Source: an uncultured Collinsella sp. (GTDB lineage Bacteria > Actinomycetota > Coriobacteriia > Coriobacteriales > Coriobacteriaceae). From it: 64,000 bases of DNA. The translations under genes and the position numbers were made by a program. The notes below the pieces were generated by a model. That model did not search any database and was not told the DNA's origin. It was given only the letters and a program-made list of their open reading frames with translations. This document shows, one piece after another, positions 24,565-33,420 of the stretch; position 1 is the first letter of the stretch; each line of letters starts with the position of its first letter. Where the stretch lies: the NCBI GenBank assembly GCA_900541045.1, contig UQID01000002.1, positions 62,001 through 126,000 on the forward strand, read 5' to 3'.

Positions 24565-25452
24565 GTGGATATCATGCGAGAGGAATCGGGCAACGAACCC
24601 GTCGCGGCATTTTCGATGTCGCATCCGGCGGTGCCGGCGCTCTATATTGTGTTGACGCTGGGACTCACCATGTTCTCGATGCAGCCGGTGCTGATTGCGC
24701 TGTCGCTTGCGGGCGGGTTGGCGTACGGGTTTGCGACGCGCGGCGCCGCGCGTACGTTGGGGGCGCTTCGCTGGCAGCTGCCGGTGATTTTGATCATCGC
24801 GGTGCTCAATCCTCTGTTTAGCGCCTCGGGCTCGACGGAGCTGTTCCGTATTGGCATGCGCGCGGTGTATTTGGAGAGCATGATGTACGGCCTGTGTATG
24901 GGTGGGCTGTTTGTGGCGAGCGTGCTGTGGTTTGAGGCCGCGGCGTCGATGCTCGAATACGACAAGGTGCTTGCGCTTTTGGGCAACGCTGCGCCGGTGA
25001 TCGCGCTCATGATCTCGATGTGCATGCGGCTTATCCCGCAGTTTTTGCGCCGCGGTCGTACGGTACTGGCGGTGCAGGATGCGATTGATGTGCCGGGGCA
25101 TGCGTCGGCCGACCCCGTGCGTTCGCGCCTACGGGCATCGAGCGTGTTGATGGGCTGGGGCATGGAGGATTCGCTGGAGCGCGCGGACGCCATGCGCTCC
25201 CGTGGGTGGGGTGCCGCGACGCGCCGCACGACGTACGCGCGGTATCGGCTGGGGCGCGGCGATGTTGCCGCGCTGGTTGGGCTTGCGCTGTTTGGTGTGG
25301 CCACGGCGGCAGTGGCGTGGGCCGCGACGGCGCAGTATTCGTTTTACCCGCAACTATCGGTGCCGGCGCCGTGGCCAGGCTATGTTGTATACGCGGCCTG
25401 GATGGCGCTGCCCTGCGTGCTGCGCGCGATTGACGAGAAGAGGTTTGGCTGA
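24565..25452 (+). CDS. ecfT: ECF transporter T component (EcfT)
   Basis: Membrane scaffold that couples an S component to the ECF ATPases. About 295 residues with five to six hydrophobic helices and a coupling helix containing the conserved Ala-Arg-Gly-like motif in RADAMRSRGWG (near residue 211). I chose GTG at 24565 because GGGAGG lies 5-6 bases upstream and the family-like part starts soon after; the frame is open from GTG 24463 with a hydrophobic, low-information extension. Its stop overlaps the next ATG, so the operon is translationally coupled. Confidence 0.82.
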   Translation: MDIMREESGNEPVAAFSMSHPAVPALYIVLTLGLTMFSMQPVLIALSLAGGLAYGFATRGAARTLGALRWQLPVILIIAVLNPLFSASGSTELFRIGMRAVYLESMMYGLCMGGLFVASVLWFEAAASMLEYDKVLALLGNAAPVIALMISMCMRLIPQFLRRGRTVLAVQDAIDVPGHASADPVRSRLRASSVLMGWGMEDSLERADAMRSRGWGAATRRTTYARYRLGRGDVAALVGLALFGVATAAVAWAATAQYSFYPQLSVPAPWPGYVVYAAWMALPCVLRAIDEKRFG

Positions 25453-27095
25453 TGACTCGGTTGGACGGAAGCATGATGGCGGGCGCGGCGTGCGGCTCGG
25501 ATGCGCCGGCGATTGAAGTGCGGGACCTGCGCTTTGCCTACCCCGGGGCCGAGGCGCCGGTGCTCGACGGGCTCGACTGGTCTGTTCCCCAAGGTGCGTT
25601 TGCGCTGCTGGTAGGTGGTACTGGGTCGGGTAAGTCAACGCTGCTCTCGCTGCTCAAACCCGAGATTTCGCCGACGGGCGAATGCGCTGGTGAGCTGCGC
25701 GTGCTGGGCGAGAACGTTGCCGACATGGATGTTCGGGCGTCTGCGGAGCGCGTGGGCTATGTGTTTCAGGACCCCGAGAACCAGATCGTGTGCGAAACCG
25801 TGTGGCACGAGATGGCGTTTGGCCTGGAAAACTTAGGTATGTCGCGCGACGAGATGCGCCGTCGCGTGGCCGAGACCAGCTATTTCTTTGGGTTGGAGGA
25901 TTGGCTCCACCGCGATACCGATACGCTTTCGGGCGGACGCAAGCAGCTGCTGTCGCTGGCGGCCGTGCTGGCGTTGCGCCCGCGCGTACTACTGCTCGAC
26001 GAGCCTACGTCCCAACTGGATCCCGTTGCCGAGAAGAGTTTTCTGCATGCGCTGTTTCGCGTGAATCGTGAGTTGGGCTGCACGGTTGTTGTGGCGACGC
26101 ACCAGCCGCGCCCGATGCTCGAATACGCGACGTGTGCGTATCGGATTGAGGGCGGGCGCGTATGCGAGGTGGCTGACATTGCCTCCCTGGGGCACCGTGA
26201 AGAGCTGTTTTCTGGCGAGGCGCCAGGGCGCGGCGCCTCGCGGCGTGCAAAAAACGGAGTTTTCAGCAGCGCCAGCGGCCAGCTGGGCTCTTTGGACCCG
26301 CGCACGGGCGCTCCGGGTGCAGAAAAAGGGCTGAAATCGGACAAATCGGGAGAATTTGAGGCGCAAATACTGCCGCAAGACGACTCGGGGGCGTCATCGC
26401 GTGCCGGTGGATGCCGAATACTCCCAAAAATGCACGCCGGGTCGGCCACCACCCTGGCAGGGAGCTGGTTTCGCTACGATCGGGCGTCCGGCTGGGTGCT
26501 GCGCGGGCTCGATGCGGCGTTCTCGACTGGCGCGGTGCATGCGGTTGTGGGTGGTAACGGCTGCGGGAAGTCGACAATGCTTTCGGTGCTGGCCAAGACG
26601 GTCAAGTTGCAGCGTGGGCATATGGAGCGCGGGGCGGCCTCGGCAGCGCTGCTGCCTCAGAATCCCAAGGCGTTGCTGGTTGCCGAGACGGTGCGCGGCG
26701 AGCTGATGGAATGGGCTTCGACCTGCGGATATGACGAGGCTGTGGCGCGGGAGCGCGCGGCGAGCCTGGGGCTGTCGGGCCTGGATGGGCGCCACCCGTA
26801 CGATCTTTCGGGCGGACAGCGTCAACTGCTTGCATTGGCAAAGCTGCTTCTGATTGGCCCCGAGCTGCTATTGCTCGATGAGCCCACCAAGGGTTTGGAC
26901 CTGGCCAGTCGCCGCATCATCGCTCGCGCCCTGCGTGACCATGCAGAGGCTGGCGGCACCGTCATCATGGCCACGCACGATCTGGATTTTGCCGAGCAGG
27001 TTGCCGATGACATTCCCATGATGTTCGACGGTGAGATTGCCTGCATGGAGCCGCCGACCGACTTTTTTGCCGACAACGTGTTCTACAGGGCGTGA
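25452..27095 (+). CDS. Fused ECF transporter ATPase (EcfA-EcfA')
   Basis: Two ABC ATPase domains in one 547-residue chain, replacing the EcfA1/EcfA2 heterodimer. Domain 1 (about 18-245): Walker A VGGTGSGKST, signature LSGGRKQLL, Walker B VLLLDEPTSQLDP. Domain 2 (about 335-540): Walker A VGGNGCGKST, signature LSGGQRQLL, Walker B LLLLDEPTKGLD. A roughly 90-residue Gly/Ser/Ala-rich linker joins them. The ATG overlaps the ecfT stop (ATGA). Both sites look catalytically complete. Confidence 0.92.
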   Translation: MTRLDGSMMAGAACGSDAPAIEVRDLRFAYPGAEAPVLDGLDWSVPQGAFALLVGGTGSGKSTLLSLLKPEISPTGECAGELRVLGENVADMDVRASAERVGYVFQDPENQIVCETVWHEMAFGLENLGMSRDEMRRRVAETSYFFGLEDWLHRDTDTLSGGRKQLLSLAAVLALRPRVLLLDEPTSQLDPVAEKSFLHALFRVNRELGCTVVVATHQPRPMLEYATCAYRIEGGRVCEVADIASLGHREELFSGEAPGRGASRRAKNGVFSSASGQLGSLDPRTGAPGAEKGLKSDKSGEFEAQILPQDDSGASSRAGGCRILPKMHAGSATTLAGSWFRYDRASGWVLRGLDAAFSTGAVHAVVGGNGCGKSTMLSVLAKTVKLQRGHMERGAASAALLPQNPKALLVAETVRGELMEWASTCGYDEAVARERAASLGLSGLDGRHPYDLSGGQRQLLALAKLLLIGPELLLLDEPTKGLDLASRRIIARALRDHAEAGGTVIMATHDLDFAEQVADDIPMMFDGEIACMEPPTDFFADNVFYRA

Positions 27096-27099
27096 TGGG

Positions 27100-27813
27100 A
27101 TGACGGATTATCGCGTCTCGCGCCTACTAGCAAAACTGGAGATCCCACTGCTGCTGGCGGTGCCGGCGGTAATGGCCGCGGCGTTGCTGGCGGGCGTTGA
27201 GCAGGCGGCGCTTGCCATGCTTGTCGTGGTGGCGCTGGTGCTCGCGCTGTTCTTTGCGGGCTACGAGGCGTCGCGCCCGGGCCTGCGACAGATTATGCCA
27301 ACGCTGGTGTTGGCGGCGTTGGCCGCGGCGGGGCGCATCTTGTTTGGCCCCATTCCCGACTTTAAACCCGTGAGCGCCATCGCCATTATCGCCGGGGCGA
27401 CGCTCGGTCGTCGTAACGGCTTTATGGTTGGTGCGCTGGCGGCGCTGACCAGCAACTTCTTTTTTGGACAGGGCATGTGGACGCCATGGCAGATGTATGC
27501 CTGGGGCCTGGTTGGCTATGTTGGCGGCGCGCTGGCGCATGCGGGCGCGTTCGACCGTGCGGATGGAACCGTGCGCATGCCGGCGCTGATGGCGTACGGC
27601 TTTGCATCGGGCCTGCTCTACGGTGTGGTAATCAACGCCTACGACATCATCGGTTTTGTGCAGCCGCTCACGTGGGCGGGCGCCGTGGCGCGTCTTGCCA
27701 CGGCAGTGCCGTTCGATATCACACACGGCCTCGCGACCTGCGTGTTCTTAGCCGCCTTGTACAGGGCCTGGTGTCGACGGATCAACCGCGTCGTCGTGAA
27801 GTACGGACTGTAG
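27100..27813 (+). CDS. ECF transporter S component (substrate unknown)
   Basis: A 237-residue membrane protein with about six hydrophobic helices, directly after the ATPase gene, so it is the dedicated substrate-binding component. A conserved-looking core (GPIPDFKPVSAIAIIAGATL, then SNFFFGQGMWTPWQMYAWG) resembles vitamin-type S components, and by memory those tied to cobalamin or related compounds, but the substrate cannot be assigned. The start at 27100 follows the ATPase stop by 4 bases. Confidence 0.8.
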   Translation: MTDYRVSRLLAKLEIPLLLAVPAVMAAALLAGVEQAALAMLVVVALVLALFFAGYEASRPGLRQIMPTLVLAALAAAGRILFGPIPDFKPVSAIAIIAGATLGRRNGFMVGALAALTSNFFFGQGMWTPWQMYAWGLVGYVGGALAHAGAFDRADGTVRMPALMAYGFASGLLYGVVINAYDIIGFVQPLTWAGAVARLATAVPFDITHGLATCVFLAALYRAWCRRINRVVVKYGL

Positions 27814-27837
27814 GGCTGGTTGCGTTCCCTTACGAAC

Positions 27838-27900
27838 TTGCGGTGGAATAGTTCTCGTTTTTGGCTATTTGCTGCCCAAACAGGAACTATTCCACCGCAA
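27838..27900. repeat. Perfect 17-bp inverted repeat between convergent genes
   Basis: TTGCGGTGGAATAGTTC (27838-27854) and GAACTATTCCACCGCAA (27884-27900) with a 29-base loop. It lies between the ECF S gene and the convergent exonuclease gene, where it could act as a two-way transcription barrier; no T-run follows. A second GGGGACGAGGTCAG / CCGTCCCC-rich patch lies at 27906-27950. Confidence 0.75.
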
Positions 27901-27960
27901 CTTATAGGGGGACGAGGTCAGATGATCCCTTTTCCTCCGTCCCCAGGGGGTCAGTTGGGG

Positions 27961-28779
27961 CTAGAACTCTAGGGTGAGGGTGACGGGACAGTGGTCGCTG
28001 CCAAAGATGTCGCCACGGATACCGGTGTCGCGAACGTCGGCGGCGATTGAATCACTTACCAGGAAATAATCGATGCGCCAGCCGGCGTTGCTCTTGCGAG
28101 CATTAAAGCGGTAGCTCCACCAGCTGTAGACGCCCTCGACGTCGGGGTTTGCCGCGCGCCAGGTATCGGTAAACCCGGCGTTGAGCAGCTCGGTAAACTT
28201 GCCGCGCTCCTCGTCCGAAAAGCCGGCGTTGCCGCGGTTGGACTTGGGGTTCTTAAGGTCGATCTCCTCGTGCGCCACGTTAAAGTCGCCGCAGGTTACG
28301 ACGGGTTTGCCGGTCTCGCGCTCGAGCGCGTTCAAAAAGCCGCGGTAGGCATCGTCCCAGGCCATACGCACATCGATGCGCGCGAGCTCATTTTGGGCGT
28401 TGGGCGTGTAGACATCCACGAACCAAAACTTGTCGAACTCGAGCGCACAGACGCGGCCCTCGGTTGCGGCTTGGGCGACGAGCTCGGCCGTCTCGCCCTC
28501 GCCGGCGTAAGGCAGCAGCGCGTCGGCGCGCAACACGCGCAGCGGTTCCTGGCGGCTAAAGACCGCAGTGCCCGAATAGCCTTTACGCTCGGCATAGCTC
28601 CAGGTTTGGTGATAGCCGGCCAGGTCAATATCGACCTGGCCCTCCTGCAGCTTGGTCTCCTGCAGCGCCAAGATATCGACATCGAGTTCTTGCGCGATTT
28701 GGATAAAGCTCGGGTCCTTTTTGAGCACGGCGCGCAGGCCGTTGACGTTCCACGAGGCGAAAGTGTAAGTCTGAGGCAT
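27961..28779 (-). CDS. xth: Exodeoxyribonuclease III / AP endonuclease
   Basis: DNA-repair nuclease acting at abasic sites and on 3' ends. 272 residues of the Xth/ExoA family: FASWNVNGLRAVLKK (about 7-21), LALQETKLQEGQVD (with the metal-binding Glu), the CGDFNVAHEEIDL segment with Asp/Asn, and the C-terminal GSDHCPVTLTLEF with the Asp-His pair. All catalytic elements are present. Single-gene unit with its own GTCGAAAGGACACC leader. Confidence 0.95.
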   Translation of the reverse strand: MPQTYTFASWNVNGLRAVLKKDPSFIQIAQELDVDILALQETKLQEGQVDIDLAGYHQTWSYAERKGYSGTAVFSRQEPLRVLRADALLPYAGEGETAELVAQAATEGRVCALEFDKFWFVDVYTPNAQNELARIDVRMAWDDAYRGFLNALERETGKPVVTCGDFNVAHEEIDLKNPKSNRGNAGFSDEERGKFTELLNAGFTDTWRAANPDVEGVYSWWSYRFNARKSNAGWRIDYFLVSDSIAADVRDTGIRGDIFGSDHCPVTLTLEF

Positions 28780-28915
28780 GGTGTCCTTTCGACGGGGTTG
28801 GCAGGCTTAAGATTAGCGCAACAGGGGCGGTGGTGGGCTCCGCGCGTGTCGACCCAAAGGCTGCGCGCCGGGCAAGCGCCCGCCGCCATCCGACCAACAA
28901 GGACGGAGGACTCAT

Positions 28916-29668
28916 ATGACGCAGGCAATAACGGATCCCAAGCAGGCCTCCGCCGCGCTGGCGGAGCTGTTCGGCACCCACAAGCGCGTGGTCTTCTTTG
29001 GCGGCGCGGGCGTTTCCACGGCGAGTGGCATCCCCGATTTCCGCAGCGTGGACGGCCTGTATCACCAGCAGTTTGCCTATCCGCCCGAGACCATGCTCTC
29101 GCATAGCTTTTATGAGGCGCATCCGGCCGAGTTCTTCGACTTCTACCGCACCAAGATGATCGCGCTTGGCGCCAAGCCCAACCGCTGCCACACCAAGCTG
29201 GCCGAGCTGGAGCGCGCCGGAAAGCTAAATGCCGTGGTGACGCAAAATATCGACGGTCTGCATCAGATGGCCGGCTCGCAGCGTGTGTTTGAGCTGCACG
29301 GATCGGTCCATCGAAACATTTGCCAGTCGTGCGGCGCGGTCTATAGCGCCGAGTGGATTTGCTCGCGCGAGCACGAGGACGCCGCGGGTGTGCCCGTGTG
29401 TCCTGCGTGCGGCGGGCGCATCAAGCCCGATGTGGTGCTCTACGAGGAGCCGCTCGATGAGCGTGTGCTGACCGGCGCCGTTGCCGCCATCGCCGAGGCC
29501 GATGCCCTCATCGTGGGCGGGACCTCGCTCGTGGTGTATCCGGCGGCGGGCCTTACGCGCTACTTTACCGGCGATACGCTGGCCATTTGCAATCTTGCTC
29601 CCACCGATCAGGATGCAAATGCCGACCTGCTGATTTCTTGCGACATCGCGGCCGCGTTTGCGTTCTAG
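28916..29668 (+). CDS. cobB: NAD-dependent protein deacylase (sirtuin)
   Basis: Removes acyl groups from protein lysines using NAD+. 250 residues with the Rossmann motif GAGVSTASGIPDFRS (about 25-39), the catalytic TQNIDGLHQMAG and FELHGSV (His near 125), and a zinc ribbon CQSC ... CPAC. The acyl preference (acetyl or succinyl) is not clear: the residues after FRS read VDGLYHQQF. The ATG at 28916 is preceded by GGAGGA. Confidence 0.94.
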   Translation: MTQAITDPKQASAALAELFGTHKRVVFFGGAGVSTASGIPDFRSVDGLYHQQFAYPPETMLSHSFYEAHPAEFFDFYRTKMIALGAKPNRCHTKLAELERAGKLNAVVTQNIDGLHQMAGSQRVFELHGSVHRNICQSCGAVYSAEWICSREHEDAAGVPVCPACGGRIKPDVVLYEEPLDERVLTGAVAAIAEADALIVGGTSLVVYPAAGLTRYFTGDTLAICNLAPTDQDANADLLISCDIAAAFAF

Positions 29669-29762
29669 CCCGTGTGCGCGGATACAATAGAAAGACTGAT
29701 TGCAAAGCGACCCCGCCGCCTGCGCCCGAGCGCGGCGGCGCGGGCATTTTAGGAGGATGTTC

Positions 29763-31490
29763 ATGGCGAACGATAGTAAGACATGGCGGTGCGGAAAGTA
29801 CGAGCTCAGCTTTGACCGCCCGCGCATCATGGGCGTCCTCAACGTGACGCCCGATTCGTTTAGCGACGGCGGGGAGCACTTCGACCCGGATGCCGCTATC
29901 GAGTACGGCCTGGCGATGCTCGACGCTGGCGCCGACATCATCGACGTGGGCGGCGAGTCCACGCGCCCCGGATTTACCCCGGTCAACCCCGACGAGGAGG
30001 CTCGCCGCGTGCTGCCCGTGGTGCGCGCGCTGGCCAAAGAGGGCGCCATCGTCTCGATCGACACGCGCCACGTGGCGGTTGCCAAGGCGGCCGTGCGCTG
30101 CGGCGCCTCGATCGTCAACGACGTGACGGGCTTCACCGACCCCAAGATGGTTGAGTTTGTTAAGACGAGCACCTGCGGCGTCATCGTAATGCACGCCGGT
30201 GAGGTCGCCGCACCCGCCCGCACGCACGCGACGGTGCAGCTCGATACCTCGGCTGCGGCGTTTGTTGCCGAGAAGGCACGCGAAGCGGCCGCCGAGGCTG
30301 CGCGCGAGGCCGAGAAGCCAGCGCGCCGCCGCCGCGGCAAGCTGCTAGGCGAGCCCAAGACGGAGGCTAAGCTGCCGGGAGGCGTGGTGCAGCCCTCGCT
30401 GCCGTTCGGCGATCCGGAACCCGCGCCCGAGCCCACGGACGAGCAGAAGCAGGAGGCATCGGCCGCCGAGCAGGTCGCCCCTGTCGCCGAGGCCGCCACG
30501 ACCCCTGAGCCCGCGTCGGAGCCCAATGACCACCTGGCCGCCATGATGCGCCGCAGCGCCCGCCGCGAGGAGGCCTACGTGCCCACCTCTCAGCTCCGCC
30601 GCTTTACCCTGCCCGATTCGGCGCCCATCATGCGCCGCGTCATGGGCTTTCTGTCCGACCAGGCCCGCACGCTCATCCATGCCGGCGTGTCGCGTGACCG
30701 CATCTGCATCGATCCCGGCCCTGGCTTTGGCAAGACGGCCAACGAGGATATCGTCATCCAGCGTGAGACCGCCAAGATGGCGTCGCTGGGCTATCCGCTC
30801 ATGTGCGCCGTGTCGCGCAAGCGTTTTGTGGGCGCCGTCTCGGGCGTGACCGAGGCGGCCGCGCGCGACGCCGCCACGTTTGGCGTGTGCCTGGGCGCTA
30901 TCCAGGCCGGTGCCAACATCGTGCGCGTGCACGACGTTACCGGCTTTGCGCAGTTCCTGAACGGTTACTGGGCTGTCGCCAAGCCGCAACCGCGCCGTGC
31001 GTTTGTGGCCGTGGGCTCCAACCTGGGGCATCGTTGCGACAACATCCGCGCCGCACGCGACATGATCGCCGAGATTCCGCTCACCTGCGTGTCCAACTGC
31101 TCGCGCATCTACGAGAGCGAGCCGGCCTACGAGACGCGCCAAGATGCGTTTGCCAACGCCGTCATCGAGATCAAGACCGAGCTGGCGCCGCTGGTGCTGC
31201 TCGACGAGCTTATGAAGATCGAGGCTGAGCTGGGGCGCGACCGCTCCAAGAAGGCCAAGGTCAACGGTCCGCGCACCATCGACCTGGACCTGCTGTGGAT
31301 GGACGGCGAGATCCATGGCGGCAAAAAGCTGCGCCTGCCGCATCCGCTCATTGGCGAGCGCGACTTTGTACTGGTGCCGCTCGAGGATCTGATGCACGAC
31401 CCGGCGCGGTTCTTCCGCTACAACGGCGTCGAGGTCAAGGAGCCCGAGGACCGCGTAGGCCATATCGTGGGCGAATTGGGGCGTATGTAG
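29763..31490 (+). CDS. folP: Fused dihydropteroate synthase - HPPK (FolP-FolK) with internal low-complexity insertion
   Basis: Two consecutive steps of folate synthesis in one 575-residue chain. DHPS part: MGVLNVTPDSFSDGG (23-37), DVGGESTRPG (61-70), SIVNDVTGF (117-124), DPGPGFGKT (317-325), SRKRFVG (351-357). HPPK part (about 412-575): AVGSNLGHR, ESEPAYETRQDAFANAV, GPRTIDLDLLW. Residues about 150-286 form an Ala/Glu/Pro-rich insertion exactly where other DHPS enzymes have a short loop between the MH strand and the DPG strand. The ATG at 29763 lies 6 bases after AGGAGG; a TACAAT-type -10 is visible at about 29682. Confidence 0.93.
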   Translation: MANDSKTWRCGKYELSFDRPRIMGVLNVTPDSFSDGGEHFDPDAAIEYGLAMLDAGADIIDVGGESTRPGFTPVNPDEEARRVLPVVRALAKEGAIVSIDTRHVAVAKAAVRCGASIVNDVTGFTDPKMVEFVKTSTCGVIVMHAGEVAAPARTHATVQLDTSAAAFVAEKAREAAAEAAREAEKPARRRRGKLLGEPKTEAKLPGGVVQPSLPFGDPEPAPEPTDEQKQEASAAEQVAPVAEAATTPEPASEPNDHLAAMMRRSARREEAYVPTSQLRRFTLPDSAPIMRRVMGFLSDQARTLIHAGVSRDRICIDPGPGFGKTANEDIVIQRETAKMASLGYPLMCAVSRKRFVGAVSGVTEAAARDAATFGVCLGAIQAGANIVRVHDVTGFAQFLNGYWAVAKPQPRRAFVAVGSNLGHRCDNIRAARDMIAEIPLTCVSNCSRIYESEPAYETRQDAFANAVIEIKTELAPLVLLDELMKIEAELGRDRSKKAKVNGPRTIDLDLLWMDGEIHGGKKLRLPHPLIGERDFVLVPLEDLMHDPARFFRYNGVEVKEPEDRVGHIVGELGRM

Positions 31491-32192
31491 ATGATTGAGA
31501 TGAATGCTGTGGCCGTTGGCACCGAGTTTGACGCCGCGCGCGACGCGGGCCGCGAGGGTGCGTCCGCGGGCTGGTGCGCTTGGAGCGCGGGCGAGACGTC
31601 GTTGACGTTTTCGCTGGTCGTGCGCCCGGACGTGAACATGCATGCCTTCCACGGCCTGCCGTTTGTGGCGGCGATGGGCATGATGGACGCGCTCGTGGGC
31701 ACAGCGTCGACGCCGGGCCTGGACCTTGCCGGCAAGGTGGGCATTGAGTGGCCGAGCAATATCGTGTGCGGCGCGCCCGCGTTCGAGACGTCGTTCGGGC
31801 GCGTCGCCGTCAACGGCGGCGCCGGTGCTGCGGGCATGTTCGGTGCCGTGACGGTGGATATTGAACGTTCGGCGCTGAGCGAGCTCGGTGTGGATGCGGC
31901 CGACGAAGCGCTGGTCGAGGAGTTGGCTGCCGCCGTGCTGACCCGTGTGGACGCCTGGGCGGCTGTTGCCAACACGCCGCAGGGCGCTGCCGGTCCGCTG
32001 GCCCCCGTGTTGGGCGAGTACTTCGACATGGTGCCGCTGCTGGGTCGCCAAGTTGCGGCGGTGTCGCCCAACGGCTTGCCGCTTGCGGTTGGTGTATTTG
32101 CGGGCCTGGACATCTGGGGTCGTGCGACCATCAAGACCGATGCCGGCGAGCAGGAGTTTCCGCCCGAGGCCGTACGCATTCGCGGGCTGTAG
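31491..32192 (+). CDS. Degenerate biotin-protein-ligase-like protein
   Basis: A 233-residue protein whose course follows the catalytic domain of BirA-type biotin ligases: TSLTFSLVVRP corresponds to the 'YFSLLLRP' strand, GKVGIEWPSNIVCG to the 'KWPND' region, and the C-terminus (GLDIWGRATIKTDAGEQEFPPEAVRI) to the small SH3-like C domain. The glycine/arginine-rich biotin-AMP loop is not recognisable (AGREGASAGWCAW in its place), WPND reads WPSN, and the ligand lysine after it is missing, so ligase activity is doubtful. It starts one base after the folP-folK stop, so it is in that operon, and coaX follows convergently. Function unknown. Confidence 0.6.
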   Translation: MIEMNAVAVGTEFDAARDAGREGASAGWCAWSAGETSLTFSLVVRPDVNMHAFHGLPFVAAMGMMDALVGTASTPGLDLAGKVGIEWPSNIVCGAPAFETSFGRVAVNGGAGAAGMFGAVTVDIERSALSELGVDAADEALVEELAAAVLTRVDAWAAVANTPQGAAGPLAPVLGEYFDMVPLLGRQVAAVSPNGLPLAVGVFAGLDIWGRATIKTDAGEQEFPPEAVRIRGL

Positions 32193-32229
32193 CGCGGGGC
32201 GCCAGCGCTCAAAGATAACGATGACAACG

Positions 32230-32264
32230 AAGCCCTCTTCGGCCTGCACCGGGGAGGGCTTTTG
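32230..32264 (+). terminator. Intrinsic terminator of the folP-folK operon
   Basis: AGCCCTC (32231-32237) pairs with GAGGGCT (32254-32260), followed by TTTGCG. The stem starts 38 bases after the last stop. Confidence 0.75.
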
Positions 32265-32292
32265 CGTGACCCGAGAGAATAGCCGCGTCGAT

Positions 32293-32335
32293 CCTATTCC
32301 TCAAAACTGAAAATTTTTCAGTTTTGAGGAATAGG
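32293..32335. repeat. Near-perfect 43-bp palindrome
   Basis: Arms of 21 bases (32293-32313 and 32315-32335; CCTATTCCTCAAAACTGAAA begins the left arm) are exact complements around one T. In the minus direction it ends about 58 bases beyond the coaX stop and carries internal AAAA/TTTT runs, so it could end transcription from either side. With no loop it is also a good cruciform candidate. Confidence 0.75.
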
Positions 32336-32392
32336 CTTGGCGAACGTTTGCGGGGGCTGGGGCATTGGACGTGCTCGACTTATGCCCCTGTC

Positions 32393-33166
32393 TTACCCCA
32401 GCTCCTGCATGCGGCGGTAGATTTCGCAGATGCCCTTGATGGTGAGCTGCCCGTCGACCACGTCGAAGGCATCGGTCGAATCGGCAACGATGCCGGCGAG
32501 ACCGCCCGTGGCGATAACGGTGGCATCCTCGCGGCCCAGCTCGCGCTTCATGCGCGCGACCAGGCCCTCGGCCATGGCGGCGGCGCCCGTTACGGCGCCG
32601 ACCTTGATGCACTCCTCGGTATCGCGGCCGATGGCGTGCTCGGGCGCCTCGAGCGGAACGCTGGCGAGCTTGGCGGCTCGGGCGGCGAGCGCGTCCATGG
32701 AGATGCGGATGCCCGGCGCAATCGCTCCACCAATGTAATAACCGTCCTCGTCGATGACGTCGATATTGGTCGCGGTGCCAAAGTCCACCACGATTGCCGG
32801 CGCGCCGTAGAAAGTTTCGGCCGCAACGGCGTTGGCGACGCGATCGGCGCCTACGGCTTGGGGACGCGCCGCGCGCAGCTTGGTCACCGCGGCCGTCTGC
32901 GGCCCAATGACGATGGCGTCCGCGGCAATGCGGTCGGCCACGGCGTGCCATTCGCGCGAGAGCTGCGGCACCACGCCCGCAAAGGCGATCGCGTCGACCG
33001 CGTCGAGCGAAAGGCCGTACATCTTAAAGAAACCCATCAGGCGCACATGGATCTCGTCGGCGGTATAGGAGCGGTCGGTGGGCATGCGCCACGACTGCAC
33101 CAGCTCGTCTCCGTCAAACAGGCCCATGGCCGTCTGCGTGTTTCCCATATCGATAGCGAGCAGCAT
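32393..33166 (-). CDS. coaX: Type III pantothenate kinase
   Basis: First step of coenzyme A synthesis. 257 residues of the CoaX family (ASKHA fold): MLLAIDMGNTQTAMGLF (1-17, phosphate loop), the pantothenate/catalytic segment GADRVANAVAA (about 105-115), VVDFGTATNIDVID (about 124-137) and a C-terminal ATGGLAG. The frame is open far upstream but the ATG at 33166 gives the normal family start and has GGGAG upstream. Convergent with the biotin-ligase-like gene. Confidence 0.95.
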   Translation of the reverse strand: MLLAIDMGNTQTAMGLFDGDELVQSWRMPTDRSYTADEIHVRLMGFFKMYGLSLDAVDAIAFAGVVPQLSREWHAVADRIAADAIVIGPQTAAVTKLRAARPQAVGADRVANAVAAETFYGAPAIVVDFGTATNIDVIDEDGYYIGGAIAPGIRISMDALAARAAKLASVPLEAPEHAIGRDTEECIKVGAVTGAAAMAEGLVARMKRELGREDATVIATGGLAGIVADSTDAFDVVDGQLTIKGICEIYRRMQELG

Positions 33167-33248
33167 GTCTACTCCCAGTGTTGGCATAAAAGGACGCGCA
33201 CCATTGTATACGCGCCGTCGGCGCTGCTGTACCGCGATTCGTTTGCGT

Positions 33249-33297
33249 GGGCGTTTCGGCCCCGTGTTCAGCTGAACCGCGTGCGACCGAAACGCCC
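33249..33297. repeat. Hairpin in the divergent region between coaX and the PP2C-like gene
   Basis: GGGCGTTTCGG (33249-33259) pairs with CCGAAACGCCC (33287-33297); the loop contains the palindrome TTCAGCTGAA (33267-33276). The whole 33167-33420 gap holds no gene; promoters for both flanking genes must lie here but I cannot place them with confidence. Confidence 0.65.
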
Positions 33298-33420
33298 GTT
33301 TTGCTGCCAGACTGTCGGCGACAAAGCGGGCGGTCCAAGCCCGCGGAAGCAGCCCTGGACGCGGTGCCGGACGGACCAGAGCCCGCCGCGCCCAGCCGGT
33401 GTGGACGATAAGGAGCAGAG

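Noticed and set aside
24367..25101. Long N-terminal extension of GlmU
   Set aside because: The extension is Arg/His-rich shadow sequence opposite ecfT, and ATG 24366 has a good ribosome binding site and matches the family start.
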